Assembly: GCA_030606285.1 (NCBI GenBank)
Contig: JAUWGS010000003.1
Location: 124,001-188,000 of the forward strand
Source of the DNA: Planctomycetales bacterium
GTDB lineage: Bacteria > 4484-113
Reading direction: 5' to 3'
Length of the DNA: 64,000 nucleotides
The notes under the pieces are model-generated. The model was not told the DNA's origin. It was given only the letters and a program-made list of their open reading frames with translations, and did no database searches. How positions within the stretch are numbered: the stretch's first letter is position 1; each line of letters starts with the position of its first letter. Below, one piece after another: positions 1 to 8,398 of this stretch. Both the position numbers and the translations under genes were made by a program.

Positions 1-66
1 GGACTATTATATCCCGGCACCCCTGCTGGCACTCAGCGTGTGCTGAATAAAGGTCGTCTCTGTTCA

Positions 67-95
67 TTGACCGTATGTCTGTCCAATGATATAAT
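67..95 (+). promoter_or_regulatory. Sigma-70-type promoter for the PH-like protein pair
   Basis: TTGACC (67-72), a 17-nt spacer and TATAAT (90-95), with TG one base before the -10 hexamer (extended -10). Initiation about 7 nt downstream falls at about 102, one base before the ATG at 103, and no Shine-Dalgarno is present. The transcript is therefore probably leaderless. The only other thing seen in bases 1-102 is this promoter. Confidence 0.75.
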
Positions 96-102
96 GTAAT
101 AG

Positions 103-693
103 ATGAATAGCACAATGGAGCTGGAATGGATGGGCTACCTGGGAGCGGCTATAGCGGTCCTGCTGCCGGTCTCCATATTGCTGGCGCTCATCTTTCAGTT
201 CCGCATGAACCGCAGAACACCTCGTCCTTGGCCGGAGAACATGGAACCACCGGAGAGCGGCGTTGAACCTCTACACGCGAGGCTTGTCGACCGTCAGAGC
301 CTGAGCGACGTCATCTATGCGGTCAACCGTATCAGGATGAACGAGAAACTCCTGAAGCGGAGATCGGGACTCCCTTGGCTGGTTCCCTACAAGACTCCGT
401 CCAAGCCTGGCAAGCTCTGGCTGGGCCGGACCGGCCTGGTTTTCTACTACAAGCATCGTGACAGTTTCTATCGAATTGCCTACGCCGATATCACCGGCAT
501 AGACAGCTTCCAGGGGTGGTACGACTTCAGAAAGCAGCCAGCGCTGATCGTTCACCACGAGATAGGCGAGGACCGCTTTGCCGTATTCCAGCTTGCGCCG
601 GGAATCACCGAGCGATTCGGTAGGCTGCTTGCCGAGCGCGTTTCCAAGGGGGAAGGCGAAAAGGCATCAGCCGAGCAGGAGACTGTAGTATGA
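103..693 (+). CDS. Membrane-anchored PH-like domain protein, copy A
   Basis: A 196-residue protein of unknown function. Residues about 10-33 form one hydrophobic transmembrane segment. A linker rich in Pro, Glu and Arg follows, then a C-terminal beta-rich block (about 100-190) resembling bacterial PH or GRAM-like domains, starting GKLWLGRTGLVFYY. The next gene encodes a protein of exactly the same length and plan, and the two blocks can be aligned by eye (GKLWLGRTG against GKAWLSEEA), so the genes look like an old tandem duplication. The start is chosen from the promoter geometry. The stop overlaps the next start as ATGA, implying translational coupling. The domain assignment is inference from strand pattern, not from a diagnostic motif. 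Confidence 0.7.
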   Translation: MNSTMELEWMGYLGAAIAVLLPVSILLALIFQFRMNRRTPRPWPENMEPPESGVEPLHARLVDRQSLSDVIYAVNRIRMNEKLLKRRSGLPWLVPYKTPSKPGKLWLGRTGLVFYYKHRDSFYRIAYADITGIDSFQGWYDFRKQPALIVHHEIGEDRFAVFQLAPGITERFGRLLAERVSKGEGEKASAEQETVV

Positions 694-1280
694 ATGTCGA
701 AATCTATTCTGCCTTTCTCGTCCAGAGCACGCTCGACATCGTGCTGCCCATTATCGTTGCCGCAGTGCTGCTCCCGATAATGATCGGGCTCCTGCTGACT
801 GTCAGGCGCGGGACGCAGTTGAGCAAGTACTCTTTGCCCGACTTCATGCCGGATGAGCAGCCGCCGGATGACCCGGTTTTCGGCAAGCGGGGCGCGTATT
901 ACGCCGGTACGCTTTTCGCCGCGCAGAAAATGCTCGGCATGTTTCCTGTGCCCGTGGTGGGGAAGGGCTACCATATCAAAGGGAATGGTAAAGCCTGGCT
1001 GTCCGAAGAGGCGGTAATGTTGCACCGCTACTTCACGCGCAAGCCGCTAGTCATCCCTTTTGCCCTCATCCACAATGTTGACGTGCGCATTGGCTTCTTC
1101 GCTGGTAAGCGTGTCCCGGGCTATGTGCTGCACATAACCTGGGGGCGCAGCGAACTGCCTATGGTTTCAGGCATACAAGTATCCCGCAGGCGCGACCTCA
1201 GCGAGGAATGGGCGCGCGAGATCTCCCGCCGTGCTGAAGTGTGGAGGGTCAGGATCGCGACGGAGGAGTCACTGGACTAG
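690..1280 (+). CDS. Membrane-anchored PH-like domain protein, copy B
   Basis: A 196-residue partner of the upstream gene, coupled to it by an ATGA overlap. An N-terminal transmembrane helix (about 13-37) is followed by a polar linker with a PDEQPPDD stretch. The C-terminal block (about 100-190) begins GKAWLSEEAVMLHRYF and has the alternating strand pattern expected of a PH-like fold. Function is unknown. The matched length and layout suggest the two proteins work as a heteromeric pair at the membrane, which is inference. The gene converges on ispE, and the two stop codons share the palindrome CTAG, so there is no room for a terminator between them. Confidence 0.7.
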   Translation: MNVEIYSAFLVQSTLDIVLPIIVAAVLLPIMIGLLLTVRRGTQLSKYSLPDFMPDEQPPDDPVFGKRGAYYAGTLFAAQKMLGMFPVPVVGKGYHIKGNGKAWLSEEAVMLHRYFTRKPLVIPFALIHNVDVRIGFFAGKRVPGYVLHITWGRSELPMVSGIQVSRRRDLSEEWAREISRRAEVWRVRIATEESLD

Positions 1281-2197
1281 CCTACGAAATCATAGACTGG
1301 CAGATGAGCTCCGTCTGCCTCCTCAGTCTTGGCAACGGCAAAGACGCAGCTCCCGCTGCCGGTGACGGAGACCAACGGGTAGCCAAAGGAAGTGAGCGTA
1401 TCCAGCAAGTCTCCGACCTCGCTGCTAATGTCTCTGGCGATTGAGGTGAAGTCGTTGCGGGCTACTCTGAACGCTGCCTTCGGGCTACCTGTGTGCCACT
1501 CGTCCAGGAATCCCTGCGTATGATTGTAGGAGGAGTGGCTCCTGACTTTCGCATACATCGACGCTGTGGAGAATGACGCCTCTGGAACGCCCAGTACGCA
1601 GCAATACTCGCCCAAGCCGCTAAGCGCAATAGATTCCACTTGTTCGCCGAAACCACGGGCTCTGACGGGTCCATGCAACATGAAGGCTGGGACATCCGCG
1701 CCAACACGCGCCGCAAGCTCTAGCCAATCGCTGTCGCTTAGTTGGGAGAGCCGGGCAAGGCTTCCTTCTCTGTATGCATCTAGAGCTGCCATTTCCCTGA
1801 CCATTCTGAGGAATCCCGCAGCATCGCTGCTTCCGCCCCCAAGACCACTGCCTGTGGGTATTCGCTTGATGACTCGCAAGAGCATGCCGGGCAGCTCGCC
1901 ACCGGCGCGTGTGTCCAGCTCTTGGTAGGCGCGGGTTATGCTGTTTTCCCCAGGGTCAACGGACGGCCGTGCGTCCGAAGCAAGCTCGGATGAGATGTCC
2001 ACGACGACTCCGTGCCCTTCCCTGATCTGCAAGGAGACGGTGTCCGCCAGTGAGATCTTGGCCATTACCGTGTCAACAGCGTGCATGCGCGCGTCCGGGT
2101 CGAAGCTGAGAATGGCTAGGCTCAGATTGACCTTGGCGGAACACTCACATGCGTACTCGTCCACGGAGTTATTATGGCATACGGCATCAGTGTGCAT
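1277..2197 (-). CDS. ispE: 4-diphosphocytidyl-2-C-methyl-D-erythritol kinase
   Basis: IspE phosphorylates the 2-hydroxyl of CDP-methylerythritol in the MEP pathway to isopentenyl diphosphate. This is a GHMP-family kinase of 306 residues. Visible motifs are SAKVNLSLAIL near the N-terminus, the glycine-rich ATP loop PTGSGLGGGSSDAAGFL (about 115-131), GADVPAFML, and a C-terminal glycine motif TGSGSCVFAV. The usual GYHEL motif is replaced by RMHAVDT. The ATG at 2197 has no clear ribosome site, and a GTG eleven codons later is an alternative. The start codon overlaps the -35 box of the opposing tRNA-Ile promoter. No other MEP gene is in the window. Confidence 0.88.
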   Translation of the reverse strand: MHTDAVCHNNSVDEYACECSAKVNLSLAILSFDPDARMHAVDTVMAKISLADTVSLQIREGHGVVVDISSELASDARPSVDPGENSITRAYQELDTRAGGELPGMLLRVIKRIPTGSGLGGGSSDAAGFLRMVREMAALDAYREGSLARLSQLSDSDWLELAARVGADVPAFMLHGPVRARGFGEQVESIALSGLGEYCCVLGVPEASFSTASMYAKVRSHSSYNHTQGFLDEWHTGSPKAAFRVARNDFTSIARDISSEVGDLLDTLTSFGYPLVSVTGSGSCVFAVAKTEEADGAHLPVYDFVG

Positions 2198-2226
2198 TGA
2201 CAGGGGCCAAATCGCGATGGTATATT
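2197..2226 (+). promoter_or_regulatory. Promoter of tRNA-Ile
   Basis: Perfect TTGACA (2197-2202), an 18-nt spacer and TATATT (2221-2226) preceded by TGG. Predicted initiation near 2233 is three bases before the mature tRNA, so the precursor would have almost no 5' leader. The -35 box overlaps the start codon of ispE on the other strand. Confidence 0.8.
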
Positions 2227-2235
2227 TCGCGTGAC

Positions 2236-2309
2236 GGGTCGTTAGCTCAGGTGGTTAGAGCGCATCCCTGATAAGGATGAGGTCCCTGGTTCGAGTCCAG
2301 GACGACCCA
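2236..2309 (+). tRNA. tRNA-Ile (GAU)
   Basis: A 74-nt cloverleaf. The acceptor arm GGGTCGT pairs perfectly with ACGACCC, the discriminator is A, the anticodon loop is CTGATAA (GAT), and the T arm has GGTTCGAGTCC. CCA is not encoded. It sits just upstream of tRNA-Ala, the pair usually found inside rRNA operon spacers, but no rRNA is present here. Confidence 0.97.
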
Positions 2310-2349
2310 TTCTTGCTGACTCGTCGCGGAACACATCTGTTGAAGGTTG

Positions 2350-2358
2350 TGTTAGAAT
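2350..2358 (+). promoter_or_regulatory. Extended -10 element upstream of tRNA-Ala
   Basis: TGTTAGAAT, an extended -10 with no -35 hexamer at normal spacing. Predicted initiation near 2365 is eight bases before the tRNA. The same TGNTAGAAT pattern recurs at several gene starts in this window. Confidence 0.55.
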
Positions 2359-2372
2359 TATTGAGTCTATGA

Positions 2373-2444
2373 GGGGGTGTAGCTCAGTGGCAGAGCATCT
2401 GCTTTGCACGCAGAAGGCCATCGGTTCGAATCCGTTCACCTCCA
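2373..2444 (+). tRNA. tRNA-Ala (UGC)
   Basis: A 72-nt cloverleaf with acceptor GGGGGTG against CACCTCC (one G-U pair), discriminator A, and anticodon loop TTTGCAC (TGC). The T stem ATCGG/CCGTT has a U-U opposition at the second pair, where the common form is ATCGG/CCGAT. CCA is not encoded. The 3' end lies 23 nt before the start of the TPR gene, so the two may be co-transcribed. Confidence 0.94.
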
Positions 2445-2467
2445 GTAGAGCGCAGGGGGTGGTGCTT

Positions 2468-2734
2468 GTGATTGAACTTGATCCGACGACTAAGACGTAC
2501 TTCGAAATGGGTATGACCCACTACAATCGTGGCGACTACCTTCGGGCAGCGGAACAGTGGAAGCTGGTGGTGAAGGAGGACCCATCCTTTGCTGCGGGGC
2601 ATCGTTACTTGGCATTGGCCTACGAGAAGCTGGACTGGCGCCACAAAGCCAAGAAGCAGTGGGAGGCCTACCTCAAAGTAGAAACGAACGAAATCGCGAG
2701 GACGCAAATAGCGGAAAGGCTGAAGAGATTGTAG
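2468..2734 (+). CDS. Small tetratricopeptide-repeat protein
   Basis: An 88-residue protein made of about two TPR units: YFEMGMTHYNRGDYLRAAEQW followed by a second helix pair around GHRYLALAYEKLDWRHKAKKQW. TPR helices mediate protein-protein contacts and no catalytic site is present. The ORF-track start lies inside tRNA-Ala and cannot be right. GTG at 2468 is chosen because an AGGGGGTGG-like ribosome site lies at good distance, and GTGs at 2459 and 2462 are alternatives. It is followed 3 nt later by the RDD gene, suggesting an operon. The partner is unknown. Confidence 0.82.
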   Translation: MIELDPTTKTYFEMGMTHYNRGDYLRAAEQWKLVVKEDPSFAAGHRYLALAYEKLDWRHKAKKQWEAYLKVETNEIARTQIAERLKRL

Positions 2735-2737
2735 GAG

Positions 2738-3715
2738 ATGGGGACGAAGCGTCCAGACGAGACTGACGACCTCCGGACTCCAGAGGGCCAGGATTCCGAG
2801 TCAAGGTCGGACTTCGACCTCTGGCGCATATTAACAACCCCTGAGGAACTGCTCGACGAGAGCGCGAGGGCTGCACCTGCAGGCCCGGTGGTCGAAGCGA
2901 CCGGCCCTCCACGAGAGGAGGTGGCCCCGGCAGTGCCGGAGGAGACGGTTGTCTATTGCCGCAATCACCCCGAGATTCCGGCCATTGCTCAATGTCCTGT
3001 GTGCGCCGCGTACTACTGCAACGACTGCCTGATAATCAAGAAAGGCAGACTGCTCTGTAAGGCCTGCGCGGAAGCCGTCTACGCTCCCACAGAAGAGGAG
3101 ATCATTGAACACGGCGAGGAAGCCTACCGGCATCGCGGTGATTTCCTGCCGGAAGCGCCGCCTGAGTTCAGTCCTACTATGGCGGGCGTCGGTGCTGAAG
3201 GTCGGCTGGCGAATGTCTTCAGGCGTCTTCTTGGTTACGTGCTGGACATCCTGGTAGCCAGGACTCTATACGTTCTGGGCTATGTCGTAGTCTCATTGCT
3301 CTTGGCTGGAATCAGCAAGGGAGCTGTTCCGAGCGTGCTTCAGCTTGGCGGCGGCGGCCTTGTTACCGGAGTGAAGCAGGTCGCGTTGTCACTGTTCACG
3401 CTGAAGTTCCTGCCTCTGGTGCTCGTGTTGGACTTTGTTTACTTCTTCGTCTCGTTTGCGCTGGTGAATCGAACGTTCGGTATGAGTTGGCTGAACCTGC
3501 GCATTGTGTCCATGTACGGCGACTTCGTTAGTCTTGGCGCCTGTGCGATTCGCGCGGTGGTTTTGGCAGTATCGCTGGGGTTTAGTATAATAGTGGCGCT
3601 GGTGCATCCGCGTGCTATGGGATTGCACGATATGGCGGCCGGAACCTACGTCATTAACTTCTCCGGCCTGAAGCACGTGGATGTGTACGAAACCATTAAT
3701 GTGAAACTCGAATAG
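2738..3715 (+). CDS. B-box-type zinc finger / RDD family membrane protein
   Basis: A 325-residue protein with three parts. The N-terminus is acidic and disordered (1-65). A B-box-like zinc-binding module follows (about 70-107) with spacing C-x2-H, C-x2-C, C-x2-C, C-x2-C, visible as CRNHPEIPAIAQCPVCAAYYC. The C-terminal half (about 150-310) has several hydrophobic helices. It fits the RDD family: an RLLGYVLDILVAR start, FGMSWLNLRIV, and an HPRAMGLHDMAAGTYVI end like the usual LHD-mxxxTxVv motif. The family's function is poorly known, with transport and ion exchange proposed for some members. The ATG lies right after AGGAG, with unusually short spacing. It likely forms an operon with the TPR and following membrane genes. 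Confidence 0.8.
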   Translation: MGTKRPDETDDLRTPEGQDSESRSDFDLWRILTTPEELLDESARAAPAGPVVEATGPPREEVAPAVPEETVVYCRNHPEIPAIAQCPVCAAYYCNDCLIIKKGRLLCKACAEAVYAPTEEEIIEHGEEAYRHRGDFLPEAPPEFSPTMAGVGAEGRLANVFRRLLGYVLDILVARTLYVLGYVVVSLLLAGISKGAVPSVLQLGGGGLVTGVKQVALSLFTLKFLPLVLVLDFVYFFVSFALVNRTFGMSWLNLRIVSMYGDFVSLGACAIRAVVLAVSLGFSIIVALVHPRAMGLHDMAAGTYVINFSGLKHVDVYETINVKLE

Positions 3716-3725
3716 CAGGAGATTC

Positions 3726-4574
3726 ATGATGGCACTCACGCTGTGGCAATCTGCGCCTGCGTTTCTTTTTCAGGGCGGGGACTCCGACCAACTGCTCCAG
3801 TGGATGCTTGTAGGTGCGATTGTCCTCAGCATCTTGGCGATGGGCTTTCAGTTCTTCAAGAACGTCTTCTACGCAGTCACTGCGCCGACGTACTCCCTGA
3901 AGAACATGGGCCAGGATGACAACTTCTTTTTCAGCCTGTTGATGGTTGTCGTAGGCGGCCTGTTCATGGCGTTGTACGCTCTTATGCAGAAGAGCTTTCT
4001 GCTAGCATCGTTTGACCAGTTCGCGCGAGATCAGCTCAATAGTGCACTGGCAGGCTACGCCAATCAGACATACAAGCCGGTTGTGTTTGAGTTCGGGCTT
4101 AACCGGATGACAGATGTCTTTGGTCTTGCGATAGCGAGCATTCTCGGGATAGTTCTGCTGTGGCCGGCGCTGTGGCTTTTATTCGGATACGTCTACTGGC
4201 TTCTGTCCAGAGCGTTCGGAAACCAGTTGTCGCTGAAAGTGATGCTCGCAACGCTGTCGTACTACTATTTGCTCTTCGGCGTGATTGTGGGCTACTTCGC
4301 GATCCACTCTGTTGGCACGTACTTGGTGGCACAGGGCGGTGCTCCCACAATAGGCGGGATTGAGATAGCCGGCGCCATTCTCGGATTGGTCGCTTTAGCC
4401 TACTCGGTGATCTCAATCTCCCAGGGCGGTGACATAACACCGGCCCAGGCGGTAGTAGTCTTTGTAATATGGGGCGTCGTGCTTGGAGGTATCATAGCCG
4501 CTGTGTTTGTCTACCAGCTTGCACCCATTTACGACGGGTTCCTTGATGGATTGAGGTCACAAAGCTACGCGTGA
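3726..4574 (+). CDS. Polytopic membrane protein, possibly Yip1-like
   Basis: A 282-residue protein with about six transmembrane segments (near 25-45, 70-92, 130-160, 175-200, 215-235 and 243-265) and no soluble domain. The size, the helix pattern and the short FGNQLSLKVMLATLSYYYLLFGV stretch resemble the bacterial Yip1 domain, but I see no diagnostic motif, so the family is tentative. Two in-frame ATGs start the ORF, and the second (3729) has the better 7-nt spacing from AGGAG. It lies 10 nt after the RDD gene, so the two are probably in one membrane operon. Confidence 0.7.
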   Translation: MMALTLWQSAPAFLFQGGDSDQLLQWMLVGAIVLSILAMGFQFFKNVFYAVTAPTYSLKNMGQDDNFFFSLLMVVVGGLFMALYALMQKSFLLASFDQFARDQLNSALAGYANQTYKPVVFEFGLNRMTDVFGLAIASILGIVLLWPALWLLFGYVYWLLSRAFGNQLSLKVMLATLSYYYLLFGVIVGYFAIHSVGTYLVAQGGAPTIGGIEIAGAILGLVALAYSVISISQGGDITPAQAVVVFVIWGVVLGGIIAAVFVYQLAPIYDGFLDGLRSQSYA

Positions 4575-4579
4575 ACAAA

Positions 4580-4614
4580 ATGCGGCAGGGGAACTTCTAC
4601 CTTACTAGCCGCAT
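4580..4614 (+). other. Hairpin between membrane gene and tolC-like gene
   Basis: ATGCGGC (4580-4586) and GCCGCAT (4608-4614) form a perfect 7-bp inverted repeat with a 21-nt loop. No U-run follows, so it is not a standard terminator. It may be an mRNA processing or stability element. Confidence 0.35.
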
Positions 4615-4630
4615 CTTAGGTTGAAGACTA

Positions 4631-6226
4631 ATGAAACGTCGTCTGTGCCTTATTCTTGGAACTGTAGCCGCTCTCCTGTGCGGCGTGGCGCTTGCCTTAG
4701 CTGACGATTCGTCCTCAATAGAAATAGGCGCTTCGCAGTCACGGTTCCTGCACGGTGGTGAAGGCACTGTTGCGGATCCGGCGGAATCGCCAGCTGTGGC
4801 GGAGCCTTATGAGATTGACCCTTCGCTCTTTGAGATCCCCGAGCTGGACCTTTCCGGGAGAATGACTGTCAGTCTGGATGAGGCGCTCGATGTGGTTATG
4901 CGCGAGAGCTATACGATGCGGACTGCTCGAGCCACCTTCGAGCGGTCGCGTTTCAACGTCGACTTAGCGCTTGCGCCGTTCGACACAGTGCTTCAGGTGA
5001 CCTCGGGTCTGAACTCGGCCGAGCGCACCGGTGCCAGCTCTTTAGCAACGAGCAGCTCTATCTCGACCAGCAAGAGCACTTACTATTCAGTAGGACTTAG
5101 CGGGCGGTTCCCCAGCGGTGATAGTTTTAGTGTAAGCCACGAACTGGCTCGCTCAGAGATTTCGCAGGCCGGCGCTACGGCGCAGACTATCCCGAAATCA
5201 TACACTGGAAGCACAGGCTTTCGCTGGACGCACCCGCTGGGCCGGGGATTTGGGCGCGCTGCCAACTGGGTTGAAGTCCGGCAGGCGCTTAACCGGCAGC
5301 CCTACGAAGAGCTGCGGCTGGATGAGACCACACGAGATCTGCGGTTTCAAACTTTCGTTCTCTACTACACTCTCGTGTCCCAGCGACAAGCGCTGAATGT
5401 GCGCCGCACGAACCTGGAGGCTGCGATTCGGCTGTTGGAACGCAACCATGAGCGACACAAGGTCGGCCTCTCGATTCGTGCTGATGTCCTCCAGGCGGTG
5501 AACAACGTCTTGACGCAGAAAGGGCGCATGGTAAACGACCAGAAGAGGTATATAGATTTCCTCGACGAGCTCGGTCTGCTTTTAGGAGTCGATCAGCCGC
5601 TGGACGTGCTGCCAGGGCTGGATATCTCGCCAGCGGAACTCAGCCTAGATGTTGAGGAGGATTGGCCGCGCGTGCGGGCTGCGAGCGCGGGATTGGAAGA
5701 TACGCAGATAAAGCTCCGTAACACGGAGCTGTCAGTGGGGTATTTGCGCAGCGAGCTACGCCCGGACCTGTCTCTGACTGTCGATTATGAGCGTCAGGGC
5801 GAAGCAGGTACTGCAGGTGCCGCGATGCGAAACCTTGACGACGAGAGCTATTCGCTAATGCTCGTATACACCCTGCCATGGGCCAAGCGGGCGGGTAAGG
5901 CACGATTGGCGCAGGGCGAGCAGGACCTGGAGACTGCCAGAATTAACTTCGAAAAGGCTAACCAGGAGCTTCGCCAGGAGTGGGAAGGGCTGTTCCGGGA
6001 GCTAGGGAGCAAGGAAGTGCAGCTCGAGCTCTCGGACAGCAACGTGACCGTCGCACGTGAGAACTTCAACATACAGGTTGAGAGAAACAAGGTCGGGCTT
6101 GCCGAGACCCTGGACGTGATTCAAGCTCAGGAATCCCTTCTGGAGGCTGAACTCGGGCTACTCAACGCTCAGATTGACTATCAGACGACCTATCTCAACG
6201 TACTCTCCATGGTTGGCGACATCTAG
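4631..6226 (+). CDS. TolC-family outer-membrane efflux protein
   Basis: A 531-residue protein with a signal peptide (1-24, ending ALALA). It has two related halves typical of TolC: a [20 protein letters not shown] entry motif near residue 78, long coiled-coil alpha-barrel segments, beta-strand regions rich in Ser and Thr (about 120-200), and a second repeat in the C-terminal half with [17 protein letters not shown]-like helices. Trimers of this family form outer-membrane exit ducts for type I secretion or tripartite efflux, which supports an outer membrane here. The gene ends 2 nt before a MacB/LolD-class ATPase gene, so they are surely one operon. No membrane-fusion protein or permease is adjacent. 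Confidence 0.9.
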   Translation: MKRRLCLILGTVAALLCGVALALADDSSSIEIGASQSRFLHGGEGTVADPAESPAVAEPYEIDPSLFEIPELDLSGRMTVSLDEALDVVMRESYTMRTARATFERSRFNVDLALAPFDTVLQVTSGLNSAERTGASSLATSSSISTSKSTYYSVGLSGRFPSGDSFSVSHELARSEISQAGATAQTIPKSYTGSTGFRWTHPLGRGFGRAANWVEVRQALNRQPYEELRLDETTRDLRFQTFVLYYTLVSQRQALNVRRTNLEAAIRLLERNHERHKVGLSIRADVLQAVNNVLTQKGRMVNDQKRYIDFLDELGLLLGVDQPLDVLPGLDISPAELSLDVEEDWPRVRAASAGLEDTQIKLRNTELSVGYLRSELRPDLSLTVDYERQGEAGTAGAAMRNLDDESYSLMLVYTLPWAKRAGKARLAQGEQDLETARINFEKANQELRQEWEGLFRELGSKEVQLELSDSNVTVARENFNIQVERNKVGLAETLDVIQAQESLLEAELGLLNAQIDYQTTYLNVLSMVGDI

Positions 6227-6228
6227 CT

Positions 6229-6996
6229 ATGGGCAATCCCACATTTCTAATCGAACTTCGGGACGTCACTAAGACCTATGAGATGGGCAAGCACGAAGTC
6301 CATGCTCTGCGCGGGGTCTCGTTCTCCATTGAGCAAGGCGATTACCTGGCTGTCATGGGGCCATCTGGTTCTGGCAAGTCCACAGTGATGAATATCATGG
6401 GTTGCCTCGATCGCCCGTCAGAGGGCACTTACCTACTGGATGGTCAAGATGTCACCAAGCTCTCAGATGTCGAACTAGCCCGCATACGCAATCAGCGGGT
6501 AGGGTTCGTCTTCCAGACCTTCAACTTGCTGCCCAGAACCACTGCTCAGGAGAATGTCGAATTGCCGCTGGTCTATTCGCCCAGGCCTGGGAACCGTCGC
6601 GAACGAGCGCGGAAGGCGCTTGTGGCCGTGGGTCTCGGTGACCGCCTGACGCACAAGAGCAATGAGCTGTCCGGTGGTGAACAGCAAAGGGTCGCCATAG
6701 CCAGGGCGATTGTGAACGAGCCCTCTATTATCCTTGCTGACGAGCCAACGGGTAACCTTGACAGCAAGGCGGGCATCGAGATAATGAAGCTATTCCAGCG
6801 TTTGAACGACTCTGGAATCACGCTGCTGGTCGTAACACACGAGCAGTTCATCGCTAACCACTCGCGGCGCATCATCCGCCTGTACGACGGCAAGATAGTC
6901 GAGGATTTCCGGGTGGCTGACCGTGTTACCTACTCGCCCGAGGAGATGCGTACCCTTGAGGAGGAGCACGCAGTGCACGGCGGGGCTGCGGGATAG
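6229..6996 (+). CDS. ABC transporter ATP-binding protein, MacB/LolD class
   Basis: A 255-residue nucleotide-binding domain. Walker A is GPSGSGKST (about 44-52), the Q-loop is [13 protein letters not shown], the signature is [14 protein letters not shown] (about 147-160), Walker B is [12 protein letters not shown], and the switch histidine lies in VVTHE. The [18 protein letters not shown] and DEPTGNLDS wording is typical of MacB, LolD and FtsE ATPases, which drive mechanotransmission rather than classical transport. A permease subunit would be needed but none is encoded nearby. The link to TolC suggests efflux or envelope export. The C-terminus runs about 25 residues past the usual end. Confidence 0.92.
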   Translation: MGNPTFLIELRDVTKTYEMGKHEVHALRGVSFSIEQGDYLAVMGPSGSGKSTVMNIMGCLDRPSEGTYLLDGQDVTKLSDVELARIRNQRVGFVFQTFNLLPRTTAQENVELPLVYSPRPGNRRERARKALVAVGLGDRLTHKSNELSGGEQQRVAIARAIVNEPSIILADEPTGNLDSKAGIEIMKLFQRLNDSGITLLVVTHEQFIANHSRRIIRLYDGKIVEDFRVADRVTYSPEEMRTLEEEHAVHGGAAG

Positions 6997-7065
6997 TCCT
7001 TGGACACTGCTGGGTGGTGGCACGCCTGTAAGCAGCACAGTGAGGGGTGGGCTGCGGCGCGTTTC

Positions 7066-7074
7066 TGCTAGAAT
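7066..7074 (+). promoter_or_regulatory. Extended -10 promoter of the UDP-sugar dehydrogenase
   Basis: TGCTAGAAT with no good -35 hexamer. Predicted initiation near 7081 leaves about 7 nt before the ATG at 7088, too short for a normal ribosome site. Confidence 0.55.
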
Positions 7075-7087
7075 CTGCGGAAGCACA

Positions 7088-8386
7088 ATGGATCTCATTG
7101 ACAAGCTGGTGTCGCGTCAAGCGGCTGTCGGCGTGATTGGCCTTGGATATGTCGGTTTGCCGCTGGCCGTGGAGTTCGCTGATGCAGGCTTCGATGTCAT
7201 AGGCGTGGACGTGAGCAAGGAAAAGGTTGACCAGATAAACTCCGGTCACAACTACATCCGTGACGTCGAGGATGAGAGGCTTGCCAAGGTCGTGAACAGC
7301 GGGAAGCTGCGTGCCACGACAGATTACGATGTTGTCCGTGCTCTAGACGCTGTCTCTATCTGTGTTCCGACCCCTCTTTCCAAGTCGCGCGAACCGGACA
7401 TAACGCATATCCTGCGTGCCTGTAATGAGATCGCTCAGCGCATGCACCGTCCAATGCTCATCGTGTTGGAAAGCACTAGTTATCCAGGCACCACGCAAGA
7501 GCTGGTGCTGCCCATTCTAGAGAAGAGCGGCCTGAAGGTCGGCAGCGACTTTTTCCTGGCCTTCTCTCCTGAACGTGTGGATCCCGGCAACGCCAGCTTC
7601 AATACGCAGAATACACCTAAGATTATCGGCGGCATCAGCCCGTTATGCACGGAGACGGCAAGCGCTCTGTATTCTCAGGCTGTAAAAGAGCTCGTGCCGG
7701 TAAGCAACGCGATGGCGGCCGAAATGGTCAAGCTCCTGGAGAACACGTTCCGTGCGATTAACATAGGCGCGATCAACGAGATGGCGATAATCTGCCATCA
7801 GCTCGGGGTAGATGTCTGGGAGATAATCGAGGCCGCAAAGACCAAGCCGTTTGGCTTCATGCCCTTCTATCCTGGCCCGGGACTGGGCGGCCACTGTATA
7901 CCGATCGACCCGCTGTACCTGTCCTGGAAAATGCGGAAGCTGAACTACCGGACGCGCTTCATCGAGCTCGCGGATCAGGTGAACTCAGCGATGCCTCGCT
8001 ATGTTGTGGGCCGAATCGTAGAGCTGCTCAACCAGCGCAAGATTCCCATAAACGGTGCCCGCATCCTGATCCTCGGCATCACCTATAAACGTGACATTGA
8101 TGACACAAGAGAGTCCCCTGCGCTCTCTATCATTGAGGAGCTGCTGGAACTCGAAGGCAATATCTCCTACCACGATCCCTACGTGCCTGAATTGGAGTAC
8201 AACAGCGTTGAATTAACCAGCGCGGAACTAACTGCCGATATGCTCGCTGAACAGGACATCGTCGTTGTGATAACCGACCACAGCTCTTATGACTGGCCGT
8301 TTATTGTCGAGTATTCAAAGCTGATTCTCGACACCCGGAACGGCGTCGCCAATTCGGGGGACCCAACAAAGGTGGTCAGACTCTGA
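7088..8386 (+). CDS. UDP-N-acetyl-hexosamine / UDP-sugar 6-dehydrogenase
   Basis: A 432-residue nucleotide-sugar dehydrogenase that oxidises C6 of a UDP-sugar to a uronate in two NAD-dependent steps. Motifs are the Rossmann GVIGLGYVGLPLAVEF (about 14-29), CVPTPL, ESTSYPGTT, FSPERVDPGN, and the catalytic-cysteine motif GPGLGGHCIPIDPLYLSWK (about 261-279). SPERVDPGN and IDPLYLSWK resemble WbpA and WbpO-type UDP-GlcNAc/GalNAc dehydrogenases more than UDP-glucose dehydrogenase, but substrate is inferred. The ORF-track start is 55 codons too early; ATG 7088 directly precedes the Rossmann motif and follows a promoter. It converges on the polysaccharide operon, which probably uses its product. Confidence 0.88.
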   Translation: MDLIDKLVSRQAAVGVIGLGYVGLPLAVEFADAGFDVIGVDVSKEKVDQINSGHNYIRDVEDERLAKVVNSGKLRATTDYDVVRALDAVSICVPTPLSKSREPDITHILRACNEIAQRMHRPMLIVLESTSYPGTTQELVLPILEKSGLKVGSDFFLAFSPERVDPGNASFNTQNTPKIIGGISPLCTETASALYSQAVKELVPVSNAMAAEMVKLLENTFRAINIGAINEMAIICHQLGVDVWEIIEAAKTKPFGFMPFYPGPGLGGHCIPIDPLYLSWKMRKLNYRTRFIELADQVNSAMPRYVVGRIVELLNQRKIPINGARILILGITYKRDIDDTRESPALSIIEELLELEGNISYHDPYVPELEYNSVELTSAELTADMLAEQDIVVVITDHSSYDWPFIVEYSKLILDTRNGVANSGDPTKVVRL

Positions 8387-8398
8387 GTCTAGGCGGAT

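Noticed and set aside
2242-2439. ORF spanning tRNA-Ile and tRNA-Ala
   Set aside because: It lies antisense to two tRNA genes.
6923-7087. N-terminal extension of the UDP-sugar dehydrogenase
   Set aside because: It overlaps the ABC ATPase gene and a promoter, and precedes a Rossmann motif that normally begins within 15 residues of the start.
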